Part shown: piece after piece, positions 16,960 to 25,891 of the stretch
Numbering within the stretch: the stretch's first letter is position 1
Layout of the letters: every line of letters starts with the position of its first letter
Assembly: GCA_025517425.1 (NCBI GenBank)
Contig: JAOPJY010000001.1
Location: 1,040,217-1,104,216, forward strand
Reading direction: 5' to 3'
From: Halobacteria archaeon AArc-dxtr1
GTDB lineage: Archaea > Halobacteriota > Halobacteria > Halobacteriales > Natrialbaceae
DNA: 64,000 bases
Notes under the pieces: model-generated
Told to the model about the DNA's origin: nothing
The model's input: only the letters and a program-made list of their open reading frames with translations
Database searches by the model: none
Translations under genes and position numbers: made by a program

Positions 16960-18645
16960 TCACTCGAGTACCGAACTGAAGAACTTCCGCTCTGCCGTCC
17001 GGAGGTGCTGATTGAACGTCGCCGGCGAGATGCCCATTCGCTCTGCGATCTCCTCGCCGGTGCTCTCACGTGGCCAGTCGAAGTAGCCAGCGGCGTACGC
17101 CGTCTCGATGGCGGCGCGCTGTTTCTTCGTCAGCTGTTCGTCGAGAACTGGAGCCGTGGAGGCGCTCGCGTCGTCGTGTCCGTCCTCACGCTGGTGTGTC
17201 CGCTGTGCGAGGTACGTAACGCCGGTGTGGCGCTCGCGAACCAGTTCGATGATGCGACGCGTGTCTCGTCCTTTCGGTAGGTGGACCAGAAATCGGAACT
17301 GGCCGTCGTCTATCGTCGCCTCGGCGACGCGACCGCCGTGGGTTGCAATCGTCTCGAACAACGAGATGGCGGCGGGAGTGACCATTTCGAATTCGAAGGA
17401 GTCGCCACCGCCCGAGAGGATTCGGGCGTCGGCGAATCCGTCGGCGCGCTCGACGGCCTCCCGAAACTCGTCTCGGTCGACGTCCGTCGCTGAGCCGTAG
17501 GCGAGTAGCGTCTCTGCACCCGAAATGAGTCTCTCGATCTGGATCGTCGCCGGTGCAGACTCGGAGAGTTCGACGAGCGGTTCGGCGACGCCGTCGACCC
17601 CGAATTCGAGTTCGACGACGGTGTCGCTCATCAGCGCCTCGCGGCGATCGATCGCCGCGATCGCGTGGCCGATAACCTCGCCCATCCGTGCGAGAACGGC
17701 GGTTTCGGGGCCAGTGAACGCAGTCGTGGAGTTGGCATAGATGTTCAAGACGCCATAGAGCATCTCGCCGTAGTCGACCGGAATCGCCGCCGACGAGCGG
17801 TAGCCACGTTCGAGGGCGTCCTCACGCCAGGGCTCGTAGGCTGGATCAGTTTCGATATCCTCGGCGATTTGCACGCGTCCGGTTTGGATGGCCTTCCCGG
17901 TCGGACCCTTCGCGGTCTGCCCGTCATTCGTAGTAATGACGACATCGTCGAGATAGTCGGCTTCGGCGCCGGCGCTCGCGCTCGGAGTGACCCGACTCGA
18001 CCCGGGGTTGAGCGTGCCGATCCAGGCAAAGCGGTAGGCGTCGGAGGCCGCGAGCCGCTCGCAAACCCGCTGTTCCAGGGCGGCCCGCGTCTCGCTCGTG
18101 ATGACGATGTGAGTGATGTCGTGGGCGATCCGGTTTAAATTGTTGAGCGACTTTAGTTGCTCCTGGCGTTCGCGACGCTCGCGGCGCTGTCGAGCGCGCT
18201 CGATCGCGTGGTGGATCGTTCGAACGAGCAGCGGACTCGACACCTCGTCTTTGACGAGGAAGTCCTGTGCTCCGCGCTGGATTGCCTGAATACCCACCTC
18301 CTGATCACGAAGGCCAGTCATGACGACGACCGGAACCGTCTGGGCCGCCCCGTTGACGGCCTCGAGGGTTTCGATACCCCGCGAGTCCGGCAGATTGAGG
18401 TCCAGTAGGATCACGTCAACAGGCGTCGTTTTTAGCGTCTCCAGTCCGTCTTCGAGACGCCGCTCGACCGTGATCGTTGGCTTTCGACTCTCGGTCTCGT
18501 CGGGATGAACGCGTTTGATGAGTTCGTCGTTGCGATCGAGCATCTCCCGGATGAGACGCGAGTCACCCGGATTGTCTTCGATCAGGAGGATCGAGATTGC
18601 AGACGGCTCCTGTTCTGCCTCGGTAGTGTCGGCACTTTCGCTCAC
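16960..18645 (-). CDS. Bacterio-opsin activator-type response regulator (REC-GAF-HTH_10)
   Basis: The 561-residue protein has a receiver domain (about 16-150) with phospho-acceptor D82 in ILLDLNLPDSRG and a conserved Lys in DFLVKDEV. A GAF sensor domain follows (about 175-325: RVCERLAASDAYRFAWIG to VLNIYANS). Then comes a bat-type region, ending in the HTH_10 DNA-binding domain (about 505-558: LTKKQRAAIETAYAAGYFDW and ISPATFNQHLR). It probably senses a signal through GAF and phosphorylation and regulates transcription. The start overlaps the stop of the upstream receiver gene by 4 bp, so the two are translationally coupled. No histidine kinase is nearby. Confidence 0.92.
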   Translation of the reverse strand: MSESADTTEAEQEPSAISILLIEDNPGDSRLIREMLDRNDELIKRVHPDETESRKPTITVERRLEDGLETLKTTPVDVILLDLNLPDSRGIETLEAVNGAAQTVPVVVMTGLRDQEVGIQAIQRGAQDFLVKDEVSSPLLVRTIHHAIERARQRRERRERQEQLKSLNNLNRIAHDITHIVITSETRAALEQRVCERLAASDAYRFAWIGTLNPGSSRVTPSASAGAEADYLDDVVITTNDGQTAKGPTGKAIQTGRVQIAEDIETDPAYEPWREDALERGYRSSAAIPVDYGEMLYGVLNIYANSTTAFTGPETAVLARMGEVIGHAIAAIDRREALMSDTVVELEFGVDGVAEPLVELSESAPATIQIERLISGAETLLAYGSATDVDRDEFREAVERADGFADARILSGGGDSFEFEMVTPAAISLFETIATHGGRVAEATIDDGQFRFLVHLPKGRDTRRIIELVRERHTGVTYLAQRTHQREDGHDDASASTAPVLDEQLTKKQRAAIETAYAAGYFDWPRESTGEEIAERMGISPATFNQHLRTAERKFFSSVLE

Positions 18646-19106
18646 GGCGACTCACCATCCGGTGGAAGTTGAACGGTCGAAAACCAGAACGTTTCGAGTG
18701 CACGAACGGTCTCGACGAACGCGTCCGGATCGACCGGCTTGGTCAGATACGCGTTCGCAGATCGGTTGTAAGAGGCGAGAATGTCCTCCTCTGCCTCCGA
18801 GCCAGTGAGGACAATAACCGGGATTCGACGCAGTGTATGGCTCGCTTCGATCTCCTCGAGTACCTCCTCACCGTTCATGCGAGGAAGGTTCAGGTCGAGC
18901 AAGACGACGTCCGGACGGGGGGCATCGGCGTACTCGCCGCGCTGGTGGAGGAAGTCAAGCGCATCCATCCCGTCGGTGACCACAGAGATGGTGGTTTGAA
19001 TCGAGCTTCGCTCGAAGGCCTCCTGAGTCAGTCGCACGTCGCCGGGGTTGTCCTCTACGAGGAGGATGTGCGCTGCTTGTGCGTCCAGCGGTGCAGTGTC
19101 GGTCAT
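18642..19106 (-). CDS. Single-domain response regulator (REC only)
   Basis: The 154-residue protein is a receiver domain (about 12-135) with the acidic pocket LVEDNPGD, phospho-acceptor D71 in VVLLDLNLPRMNG, T/S in IVLTGSEAEED, and Lys in AYLTKPVDPD. This is the haloarchaeal form that often accompanies multi-domain sensor kinases. It has no output domain, so it probably passes phosphate on or binds partners. It is first in a two-gene leftward operon with the bat-type regulator. Confidence 0.92.
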   Translation of the reverse strand: MTDTAPLDAQAAHILLVEDNPGDVRLTQEAFERSSIQTTISVVTDGMDALDFLHQRGEYADAPRPDVVLLDLNLPRMNGEEVLEEIEASHTLRRIPVIVLTGSEAEEDILASYNRSANAYLTKPVDPDAFVETVRALETFWFSTVQLPPDGESP

Positions 19107-19688
19107 CGATATCTGAGCGATCGTGGCATCGTTTCGGCGAGCCAGGCCAGGGCTGACAGCTCAGCGTGGCTCGGCCGGCCGGCGCGACGGGGACAGGATG
19201 GAGACGCCTGCAACGACCGCCGGGCGCTGCAAATGCCGGTGACCGATCGAACGAAATCTCCAGCGAACATCAGAATACCATGTATAAGGGAGTGAAGCGT
19301 CCTAAATGTACCGTCTCCACCAGTACGGATGGCGGACTGACTGGTGAGCCAGCCGTTCGCCAGAGATCGATTTTCCGCACGGTTGATTAGATATAGCACC
19401 ATACGCTGTATTCAGCCGGAGAGGGCGACAAGAACCCCAGACGTGCGTGTGTCGTTGTAGTCGTTCACGGAGAGATCAGGTGTGAGACAGCACGCACAGA
19501 ACGAGTGACCACACCGAGGAGGTCGTAGAACGGTTCCCACACCTATTCTTTGATTATCTCCGACGGTTAATACAGAAGAGGCACCTGTTATCAGGAGAGA
19601 AAACAACCCAATCAGCGACCGATAGCAGTTTCAGATTTCTTTCTCATCTTCCCGAAGTTGTAACTAGTCCTACTAGACATATCGAATA
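19107..19688. other. Intergenic region, 582 bp, no gene recognised
   Basis: Composition drifts towards AT in the right half. I see no convincing coding frame, RNA gene or repeat. The AT-rich block just before 19689 (CTAGTCCTACTAGACATATCG) may hold the promoter of the following lipoprotein gene. Confidence 0.5.
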
Positions 19689-20225
19689 ATGGTTTCCAGA
19701 CGAACGGTAATCAGTTCCTCCGGCAGTGTGGTGTTTGGTAGCGTGCTGGCTGGCTGTCTTTCGGATTCGGACACCCTCTCAGCCGAACTCCTGCAACTCA
19801 AAGGAATCTCCGTCAGATGGGAGCACGAGAACCGCACCTATTCGGATCAACTACTCCAGCTTCACTCCGACGGCGAAAGCGAGATAACCGGACAAGTGAC
19901 AACGGAGCACCATCACATTGTCTATTCCCCCACAGAAGTTACCATTTCTGAGGAGATCCATGAGACGTTAGAAAGCGAGTTTGAGGACGTTCGCTACGCA
20001 ATTGGTGTGTGTGGCGACGAGATCGGCGACGACGGCTACGATTGTCGAAACGCACCAACGTCCAGAGAGGATTTCAATAGTGTTCAATTCGGTGATCGGG
20101 CAGACGTTACGATAGACAATAATCAGATTGACGTTCAAGACGTTGAGAGCAGCAATGTCGAAGACTGGGACACAGATATTAGCGAATTCGGATGGAGTGA
20201 GCGCCACGCAGAGCACGGACAATAA
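19689..20225 (+). CDS. Predicted Tat lipoprotein, unknown function
   Basis: The 178-residue protein begins MVSRRTVISSSGSVVFGSVLAGCLS: a twin-arginine pair followed by a lipobox LAGC, so Cys23 is probably lipid-modified and the protein anchored outside the membrane. The mature part is beta-rich and acidic, with two further Cys (GVCGDE and YDCRN, about 111 and 120) that may form a disulphide. I do not recognise a domain. The gene is AT-richer than the housekeeping genes around it and sits in a poorly populated stretch, which suggests accessory DNA. Confidence 0.8.
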   Translation: MVSRRTVISSSGSVVFGSVLAGCLSDSDTLSAELLQLKGISVRWEHENRTYSDQLLQLHSDGESEITGQVTTEHHHIVYSPTEVTISEEIHETLESEFEDVRYAIGVCGDEIGDDGYDCRNAPTSREDFNSVQFGDRADVTIDNNQIDVQDVESSNVEDWDTDISEFGWSERHAEHGQ

Positions 20226-20603
20226 GTAACGATCAGAGATTCGGTTACTACTCCCCGCTCTATCAGACGTTCGTCTCCTCTGACAGACGTCCAATTCACA
20301 CGCGGACTGGCCGCACTATTCTCCCGAAGACTGGGGAAATAATCCCTGAGGACGCCCCTATAGCATCGCTACACGCCTGCTGTAACCAACTGAACGACGA
20401 ACACCGCCACACAGCTCTGAGGACGGTAGCCACGCTCACGTCCAAGACAGTTCGAGACGAAACGGCTGTTCCCTGCCACAGCGGCGATACGTCCCCACGA
20501 GAACACAGCAAGCACCGCTTTGTAAACCATATGACGGTATACCAAAACGAAGGAAGCAGGACCATCACCCATGAATTAGTACTGAGAGTGACGTGGCGGG
20601 ACG
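20226..20603 (+). other. Possible decayed coding remnant
   Basis: One plus-strand frame stays open from 20201 to about 20655 and reads sensibly in places (for example HTRTGRTILPKTGEIIPED and CNQLNDEHRHTALRTVATL), but it has no start codon before a Met at 20530 and matches no family I know. It could be the body of a gene that lost its 5' end, or chance openness. Nothing else is visible here except the promoter of the next gene. Confidence 0.3.
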
Positions 20604-20609
20604 TTTATG
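20604..20609 (+). promoter_or_regulatory. TATA-like box for archaemetzincin gene
   Basis: TTTATG lies 25-30 bp before the ATG at 20634, the distance expected for a leaderless haloarchaeal transcript. This placement is the main reason for choosing 20634 over the upstream ATG at 20607. Confidence 0.5.
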
Positions 20610-20633
20610 CCAGACGCGACCGTACTGCGGGCC

Positions 20634-21155
20634 ATGCTCGTCGATATCGTGCCGGTGGGTAGCGTCCCCGCAAACGTAAAGCGGGCAGCGTCGAGCGCGC
20701 TGCGGTCCGTCTACGACTGTGACGTGACAGTTGGCGACTCACAAGCGGTGCCCAACGGCGCGTACGACGCAGAACGGAACCAGTACTGCGCGGAGACGTT
20801 TATCCAACTGGCCGAACGAGTCGGCCAGGGAGCGAAGAACATCGCAGTTACACCCCACGATCTCTTTTATCGACGGCGGAACTACGTCTTCGGGCTGGCC
20901 TATCTCGACGGCAGCGGTAGCGTGGTGTCGACCTATCGGTTACAGACCTCGAGCGACGGTGGCTTCTCGAACAAAAGCGCCGGCGACATCTTCGAAGATC
21001 GGGTCCGCAAGGAGATCGTCCACGAGATCGGTCACACCCACGGGCTCGAACACTGCGACAACAATCGGTGTGTGATGAACTTCTCGCCGACGGTCCGAGA
21101 AGTCGACATCAAAGAGGAGAACCTCTGTGGGAGCTGCCAACGCCTCGTCGAGTGA
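20634..21155 (+). CDS. amzA: Archaemetzincin family zinc metalloprotease
   Basis: The 173-residue protein starts MLVDIVPVGSVP, as archaemetzincins do (an ATG nine codons earlier is possible). It has the extended metzincin zinc motif H130-E-x2-H134-x5-H140 (HEIGHTHGLEH), directly followed by the family-specific cysteines C141-x4-C146 and C165-x2-C168 that bind a second zinc, and the Met-turn VMNFS. It is a predicted cytoplasmic peptidase with unknown substrate. It runs in the same direction as the HAD gene 32 bp downstream. Confidence 0.92.
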   Translation: MLVDIVPVGSVPANVKRAASSALRSVYDCDVTVGDSQAVPNGAYDAERNQYCAETFIQLAERVGQGAKNIAVTPHDLFYRRRNYVFGLAYLDGSGSVVSTYRLQTSSDGGFSNKSAGDIFEDRVRKEIVHEIGHTHGLEHCDNNRCVMNFSPTVREVDIKEENLCGSCQRLVE

Positions 21156-21187
21156 GCCGAACGAGCAATGATTGATCTGGTGAGGGG

Positions 21188-21889
21188 ATGACGACGCAAA
21201 TCGTTCTGTGCGACCTCGACAATACGTTCTACCCGTACGCACCCTGCAACGAGGCCGGGAAGCGAGCCGCCTGGCAGGCTGCTCGAGAGCGAGGATACGA
21301 CCTCGATCGAGATGCCTTCGAGGAACGATACCAGGCGGGGCGCCGGGAAACCAAACGGGAAATCGAAGCGACGGCCGCGTCACACGAGCGAATGCTCTAC
21401 GCGAAACGGGGGTTCGAGCAGTTCGACGACGACGTATCTTACGGAGACGTCCGTGCGATTGGAGAGGCCTACTGGACGGGATACAGAGCCGAGATGGAGC
21501 TCTTTCCCGACGTCGCGGAGACCCTAGCCGAACTTCAGGATCGGGGGGTCGCCATCGCGGTGGTGACGAACCTTACCACGCGCGTTCAACTCGCCAAGAT
21601 CGAGACCCTGGAGCTCGATCCACACATCGATCTGGTCGTAACCTCCGAAGAGGTGGGGCGAGAGAAGCCGGCGTCGGTCATGTTTACGACCGCGCTGGCC
21701 CGACTCGACGGGCGCGTCTCGGAGGCGGTGATGATTGGCGACAACGTCGAGGCCGACATCGCGGGTGCGAACGCGGTCGGGATAGAAACCGTACTGTACA
21801 ACGCCGACAGCGACGGCCCACTCGAGGGCGTTCGAGAGCCCGACCATCAAATACCTGACTTTTCGGACCTGCTGGCGGTGGTAGAATGA
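21188..21889 (+). CDS. HAD-family hydrolase (pyrimidine 5'-nucleotidase-like)
   Basis: The 233-residue protein has all HAD motifs: [11 protein letters not shown] (nucleophile D9 and acid D11), VVTNLT (motif II), a Lys in [10 protein letters not shown] (motif III) and [15 protein letters not shown] (motif IV). The alpha-helical cap between residues 20 and 90 resembles the SDT1-type or GS1-like nucleotidase group. It probably dephosphorylates a small phosphorylated metabolite. Its stop overlaps the start of the aldolase gene by 4 bp (ATGA), so the two are translationally coupled and may act on related sugar phosphates. Confidence 0.88.
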   Translation: MTTQIVLCDLDNTFYPYAPCNEAGKRAAWQAARERGYDLDRDAFEERYQAGRRETKREIEATAASHERMLYAKRGFEQFDDDVSYGDVRAIGEAYWTGYRAEMELFPDVAETLAELQDRGVAIAVVTNLTTRVQLAKIETLELDPHIDLVVTSEEVGREKPASVMFTTALARLDGRVSEAVMIGDNVEADIAGANAVGIETVLYNADSDGPLEGVREPDHQIPDFSDLLAVVE

Positions 21890-22530
21890 CCGAGCCGCTG
21901 ACCCAACAGCGCCGAGCCGTCGTCGAGCACGCCGCCACGCTGGCGGATCTGACGCCGGGCCGAACCGGAAATCTGAGCGTTCGCGACGGCGACGCCTTCG
22001 CGATTACGCCGACGGGGGTGGCATACGACGCCTTCGAGGTTGCAGACGTCCCCATCGTCGGTGTCGATGGCGAGCAGCGCGACGGACGGATGACTCCCAG
22101 TAGCGAAGTGCCAATGCACGCCGCAATCTACGATCACGCCCGCGAGGGCGTCGGCGCGATCGTCCACACCCACTCGCCGTGGGCGACGACGCTCGCAGTC
22201 GCCGGGGAGCCACTGGAACCGATTCACTACATGATCGTCGCCGTCGGGAAGCGCGTTCCCGTCGCCGACTACGCTCCGTACGGCACTGACCGACTCGCGA
22301 AGAACATCGTGCGCGCGATGGACGACGCCGACGCCACCGCGTCACTGATCCAGAACCACGGACTCGTCGTCACCGCCCCGGATATCGAGACCGCCCTGGA
22401 GAATACGGTGCACGTCGAGAGTCTCGCACGGATCTCTCTGCAGGCGCGGGCGGCCGGCCTGACCCCGGAAACGCTGACCGACGAGCAACTGGAGACAGTA
22501 CTCGAGAAATTCGAGTCCTACGGGCAGTAA
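21886..22530 (+). CDS. Class II aldolase/adducin family protein (fuculose-phosphate aldolase-like)
   Basis: The 214-residue protein has the zinc aldolase signature: GRTGNLSVR near 25-33, PSSEVPMH (catalytic acidic residue) near 71-78, the zinc ligands in VHTHSPWA, and a third ligand in IQNHGLVV near 148. The family cleaves fuculose-1-phosphate or related sugar phosphates to dihydroxyacetone phosphate and an aldehyde. The exact substrate is uncertain, and in archaea some members take part in salvage or aromatic routes. It is coupled to the HAD phosphatase upstream and convergent with pyrE. Confidence 0.88.
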   Translation: MTEPLTQQRRAVVEHAATLADLTPGRTGNLSVRDGDAFAITPTGVAYDAFEVADVPIVGVDGEQRDGRMTPSSEVPMHAAIYDHAREGVGAIVHTHSPWATTLAVAGEPLEPIHYMIVAVGKRVPVADYAPYGTDRLAKNIVRAMDDADATASLIQNHGLVVTAPDIETALENTVHVESLARISLQARAAGLTPETLTDEQLETVLEKFESYGQ

Positions 22531-22552
22531 CGGGAGGTACCGATGACTTCGT

Positions 22553-23080
22553 TCAGTTCCGATCGGCCAGCAACTCGCTCGCGGTGACGAGCGCCTCCAT
22601 CTCGATTCCGGCGTCCTCGATGGTTTCGCGGCCACCGTCCTCGCGGTCGACAACGACCAGTGCGCGCTCGACGGTCGCCCCCGCTTCGCGAAGTGCCTCG
22701 ACGGCGTCGACGAGGCTGGTTCCCGTCGTGACGATGTCCTCGACGACGACGACCTCCTGGCCCTCGTCAAGCCGGCCCTCGATGAGGTTGCCCGTCCCGT
22801 ACTCCTTGCGCTGCTTGCGCGCGATGACGTAGGGAGCGCCCGCTGCGACGCTCGTCGCAGCCGCCAAGGGAACGCCGCCGAGGGCAACGCCGCCGAGGGT
22901 GTCGTCGTCGTCGAGACGGTCGGCGAACGCCGAGGCGATCAGGTCCAGACAGGTCGGATCGGTCTCGAAGAGATACTTGTCGACGTAGTACTCGCTCGTA
23001 CCGCCATGTGAGAGTTCGAACTCGCCGAACTGGACGGCGTCTGCGTCTCTGAGGGCATCGATGAGCTCTTGGTTGGGCAT
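22553..23080 (-). CDS. pyrE: Orotate phosphoribosyltransferase
   Basis: The 175-residue protein starts at [16 protein letters not shown] (ATG at 23080). A longer in-frame ATG at 23170 is rejected because a TATA box lies between. The PRPP-binding loop [13 protein letters not shown] is at 110-122 and the catalytic flexible loop has [11 protein letters not shown] at 88-98. It joins orotate to PRPP to give OMP in pyrimidine synthesis. This gene family is widely used as a counter-selectable marker in haloarchaea. Confidence 0.95.
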   Translation of the reverse strand: MPNQELIDALRDADAVQFGEFELSHGGTSEYYVDKYLFETDPTCLDLIASAFADRLDDDDTLGGVALGGVPLAAATSVAAGAPYVIARKQRKEYGTGNLIEGRLDEGQEVVVVEDIVTTGTSLVDAVEALREAGATVERALVVVDREDGGRETIEDAGIEMEALVTASELLADRN

Positions 23081-23104
23081 TGGCGAAACTGGCGCGTCGA
23101 ACCG

Positions 23105-23112
23105 AAATAAAC
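23105..23112 (-). promoter_or_regulatory. TATA box of pyrE
   Basis: On the minus strand GTTTATTT lies 25-32 bp upstream of the pyrE ATG, with no room for a leader. This is the standard haloarchaeal leaderless arrangement. Confidence 0.65.
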
Positions 23113-23206
23113 GGTGTGAAACGCGATCAGTGGAACCGGGTGCGAGCCAGACGGGGTCCGTCGCTCCCAAACGCAGCGCAAAAGGTGGGTGTCAAACGGT
23201 GGGTGT

Positions 23207-23752
23207 CTACCAGGGTTCGTTCTTCAGCCCGAGCTTGTAGGCGATCATATTCGTCGAGACGTGCAAGATCGGCGTCAGGACGACGACGACGGCGATGACG
23301 TCCCAGGTGAAGACGTCGGTGAACCAGTCGGTCGCGAGCAGGGCGGTCAGCGGAAGCGAGACGACGACGAAATCCAGTTGATCCAGCCCGGGGAACATCG
23401 CGCCGCGCTGGCGACCAGTTCGGCGTTTGAGAAAGGAGGCCAGAATGTCGCCGAGCATCGCACCGGCGGCCAGACCGAGGGCGGCACGCGGCGTGAACTC
23501 GGGGACCGAGATACCGGTGGCGTCGCTGACGTCGCCGGCGACCAGGGTGAGCAGCCCGGCGAGGGCGAGCCCCGCGATGATACCGCCGGCGGTGCCCCGC
23601 CAGGTCTTTCCGTCACCGAGGATGCGCTTTCCACCCCAGTCCCGACCGCCGTCGATCGGGCGGCCGCCGCCGGCCAGCACCGCGGCGTTGTTCGGAACGT
23701 AGGCGGGCAACATCGCCCAGAAGGCGACGACAACCGTCTCGAGTACTGCCAT
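23207..23752 (-). CDS. carS: CDP-archaeol synthase
   Basis: The 181-residue membrane protein (about five hydrophobic segments) belongs to the DUF46/CarS family. It shows PAYVPNNAAVL at the start, the conserved loop GKRILGDGKTWRGT at 41-54, and GDILASFLKRRTGRQRGA with FPGLDQLDF following. CarS activates unsaturated archaetidic acid with CTP to CDP-archaeol, the precursor of all archaeal phospholipid headgroups. It is transcribed alone, divergent from the DUF502 gene. Confidence 0.93.
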   Translation of the reverse strand: MAVLETVVVAFWAMLPAYVPNNAAVLAGGGRPIDGGRDWGGKRILGDGKTWRGTAGGIIAGLALAGLLTLVAGDVSDATGISVPEFTPRAALGLAAGAMLGDILASFLKRRTGRQRGAMFPGLDQLDFVVVSLPLTALLATDWFTDVFTWDVIAVVVVLTPILHVSTNMIAYKLGLKNEPW

Positions 23753-23898
23753 GCAGGCGGCAACGAACCGCCAGCCCTTAATCGGGGCGATTCACTTCAA
23801 CGCTGCCGGGGCCCCGTCCCAGACAGACGCGTCGGATCCGGGAGGTGTCGGGCCGATAAAAGGAAGCGCTCTTAATCCCGCAGCGTGAGGTGTATCCA

Positions 23899-24612
23899 AT
23901 GACCTCCTGGAAGCGGGACTTTGCGAGTGGGCTCATCGTTCTGGGTCCGATCCTGGTCACGCTCTACATTCTGTACTGGGTGTACGGATTCCTCGCGGGG
24001 TTGACGCCCGGGGTGATCCTCGACGAGCAGGCGCTGATCTGGCTGATTCCCGGGGAAAGCACGGAGATGGTACAGTTGCGCGAGCAGGTCGCACAGCTGA
24101 TCCGAGTGCTTGTTGCCCTGACGGTCCTCATCATCCTGATGCTCTCGGTGGGCTACCTGATGCGGACGACCGTCGGCGGACTCGCCGAGCGCGTCGTCGA
24201 CGACGTCGCGAATCGGGTTCCGGTGATGCGTGTCGTCTACAACGCCTCGAAGATGGCCGCCGAAACGGCCTTCGGTGAGCAGGATTCCCTACAAAAACCC
24301 GTCAAGTTAGAGACGTGGGACGGGCTTCGAATGACAGCGTTCAAGACCGGGAAGATAGCCGACGACGGCCGCGAAGTCCTCTTCTTACCAACCTCGCCGA
24401 ACATCACCACCGGGTTCGTCATCGAGGTGGAGTCGGATCGGATCACAGAACTCGACGAGGACGTCGAAGATGCCCTGACGCGAGTGCTAAGCGCCGGCTT
24501 CGGCGACGCCGAGCGCAACCGCGGGATGGACGCTGGCGTCTCGATCGACGTCGTCGAGGAGTCAGACGGCGAGAAGAAAGAGCGGAAGAAGGCGGACGCC
24601 GGCGACGACTAA
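23899..24612 (+). CDS. DUF502 family membrane protein
   Basis: The 237-residue protein has two long membrane segments (about 10-35 and 70-95) and the DUF502 hallmarks: a GLIVLGPILVTLYILYWVY start, RVPVMRVVYNASKMAAETA in the middle and LFLPTSPNITTGFV near 155-170. The C-terminus is a charged tail rich in Glu/Lys. Function is unknown in archaea. Distant relatives are linked to membrane trafficking in plants. A GTG nine bases earlier is an alternative start. The gene is followed directly by one copy of the 165-bp repeat. Confidence 0.87.
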   Translation: MTSWKRDFASGLIVLGPILVTLYILYWVYGFLAGLTPGVILDEQALIWLIPGESTEMVQLREQVAQLIRVLVALTVLIILMLSVGYLMRTTVGGLAERVVDDVANRVPVMRVVYNASKMAAETAFGEQDSLQKPVKLETWDGLRMTAFKTGKIADDGREVLFLPTSPNITTGFVIEVESDRITELDEDVEDALTRVLSAGFGDAERNRGMDAGVSIDVVEESDGEKKERKKADAGDD

Positions 24613-24620
24613 CAACGACC

Positions 24621-24785
24621 TTTTACGCTGCGTTCTGGAGCGACGACGCCAGCTACGCTGGCGCACGTCGCTCCGTCACTCGGCAAAAGCTCGATCAAAA
24701 GCACTCCTCTCTCCGTTCCGGACGCTCTTCGAGCGTCCTTCACATCGCTCGTCGGCCCGCTCGCTCGGCGCAGCCTCGCTCGCGG
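24621..24785 (+). repeat. Left copy of 165-bp inverted repeat with hairpin
   Basis: This copy matches the reverse complement of 25723-25886 almost base for base over 24674-24785 (about 5 differences in 112). It also matches in the 16-base head (TTTTACGCTGCGTTCT versus TTTTGCGCTGCGTTCT). Between head and body is a 38-nt palindrome (24637-24674, GGAGCGACG arms) whose sequence differs completely from the palindrome in the other copy. It starts 9 bp after the DUF502 stop. Confidence 0.9.
24637..24674 (+). terminator. Hairpin downstream of DUF502 gene
   Basis: Arms GGAGCGACG/CGTCGCTCC enclose a second perfect stem CGCCAGC/GCTGGCG. The structure lies 25 bp after the stop codon and may act as a terminator or a 3'-end stabiliser. 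No long T-run follows. Confidence 0.45.
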
Positions 24786-25142
24786 AGAACGGCGTCACTC
24801 GGGTTCTCCGAACCGCTCGTTCGCCGATGCTCGGAACGCGGATGGTCCGGAGCGTTCTGTCGTAAGTCCTCGAGTCACCCGTTTCGTCCGTTCGCCGTCC
24901 TACACCGCTTTTATATCCGATCTGTAGGTAACTCAGTTACCGGGCGGTTGAGAGTTCCTTGGCGAAAAGAAGCTGTTGAGGGATTCGAACATCGAAACAC
25001 TCGAACTGAAAGTGGATACTATTCAGTGAATCGTTCAAACTCCAACTCAATTTGAAACGAGATCTGCGAGGGGGAGTGGTCGGTCAATAGAGGGAAACCA
25101 CGTACCGAAGATCCATATGGGGTGAAGATGTTAGCTTATTGT
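24786..25142. other. Intergenic region, about 350 bp, no gene recognised
   Basis: Between the left repeat and the lipoprotein gene the sequence becomes steadily AT-richer. I see no coding frame, RNA or repeat of note. The promoter of the lipoprotein gene is presumably within the last 60 bp. Confidence 0.5.
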
Positions 25143-25604
25143 ATGAAACGCCGCCCCCTCATTGCTACCGTTCTCGGTGGAATAATCGGCACTGCAGGAT
25201 GTATCGACGATTTATCCGAGAGGACTAATTCGGCGGGGTCACCGGAAGTGAACGCGGGGGAGCCAGAACTCACTCCCGGAGAAGAACATACGATCTTCAT
25301 TGAAGCGGATAATGTGGAGTCACTCCAGATTCAATATGCAGATATGGAAAGCAGCGGTGTAATCCAATTTGATGCCAATAACGCCACACTCTCCCCTCAG
25401 CCAGATGCTGCAGAAGACGATAGTCTACCAATATGGCTGTGGGACAATCCGACGCCCGTTGAAATCGACGTTCCACTCCATATTGTGGACCATGCAGATC
25501 TTGGTGAGTATCACTACAAAGTTAGGGCTTCCCAGGGTAATGGAGAAAATAGGAAGTCGGTAAGTCCTGAATTCACGATCACTGTCGTTGAAGAAGAGCA
25601 GTGA
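25143..25604 (+). CDS. Predicted lipoprotein, unknown function
   Basis: Taking the ATG at 25143 gives a 153-residue protein starting MKRRPLIATVLGGIIGTAGC, a short basic signal with lipobox GTAGC. GTG 25122 and ATG 25128 would add a few residues that weaken the signal. The mature part (TPGEEHTIFIEADNVESLQI onward) looks like a single immunoglobulin-like or other beta-sandwich domain. The gene is AT-rich and is bracketed by the inverted 165-bp repeats, which suggests accessory DNA. Confidence 0.75.
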   Translation: MKRRPLIATVLGGIIGTAGCIDDLSERTNSAGSPEVNAGEPELTPGEEHTIFIEADNVESLQIQYADMESSGVIQFDANNATLSPQPDAAEDDSLPIWLWDNPTPVEIDVPLHIVDHADLGEYHYKVRASQGNGENRKSVSPEFTITVVEEEQ

Positions 25605-25722
25605 TCAGTACGCACAGTCTCTTTCGGGTGTTTCAAGCGAGAGTTAGATGAAAATAGTGACCAGGTTTGTTCGCAGTACCAGGCGGTCCATCGGTCAACA
25701 GAGGCGGTTCACATTGCACTCA

Positions 25723-25886
25723 CCGCGAGCGAGGCTGCGCCGAGCGAGCGGGCCGACGAGCGATGTGGAGGACGCTCGAAGAGCGTCCGGAACGGAGAGA
25801 GGAGTGCTTTTGATCGAAATTTTGCCGAGTGACGACCGGCCGGTGCGCGTAATTCGCGCACCGGCCGGTCAGAACGCAGCGCAAAA
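25723..25886 (-). repeat. Right copy of 165-bp inverted repeat with hairpin
   Basis: This is the reverse-complement partner of 24621-24785. It begins 6 bp after the ilvE stop (reading leftward), just as the left copy follows the DUF502 stop, so both copies face outward from the 3' ends of genes. Its palindrome (25834-25870) has 16-bp perfect arms, GACCGGCCGGTGCGCG, and a 5-nt loop. Confidence 0.9.
25834..25870 (-). terminator. Hairpin downstream of ilvE
   Basis: A perfect 16-bp stem with loop TAATT lies 22 bp after the ilvE stop codon. It is in the same position within the repeat as the unrelated hairpin of the left copy. Confidence 0.5.
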
Positions 25887-25891
25887 TTTCG

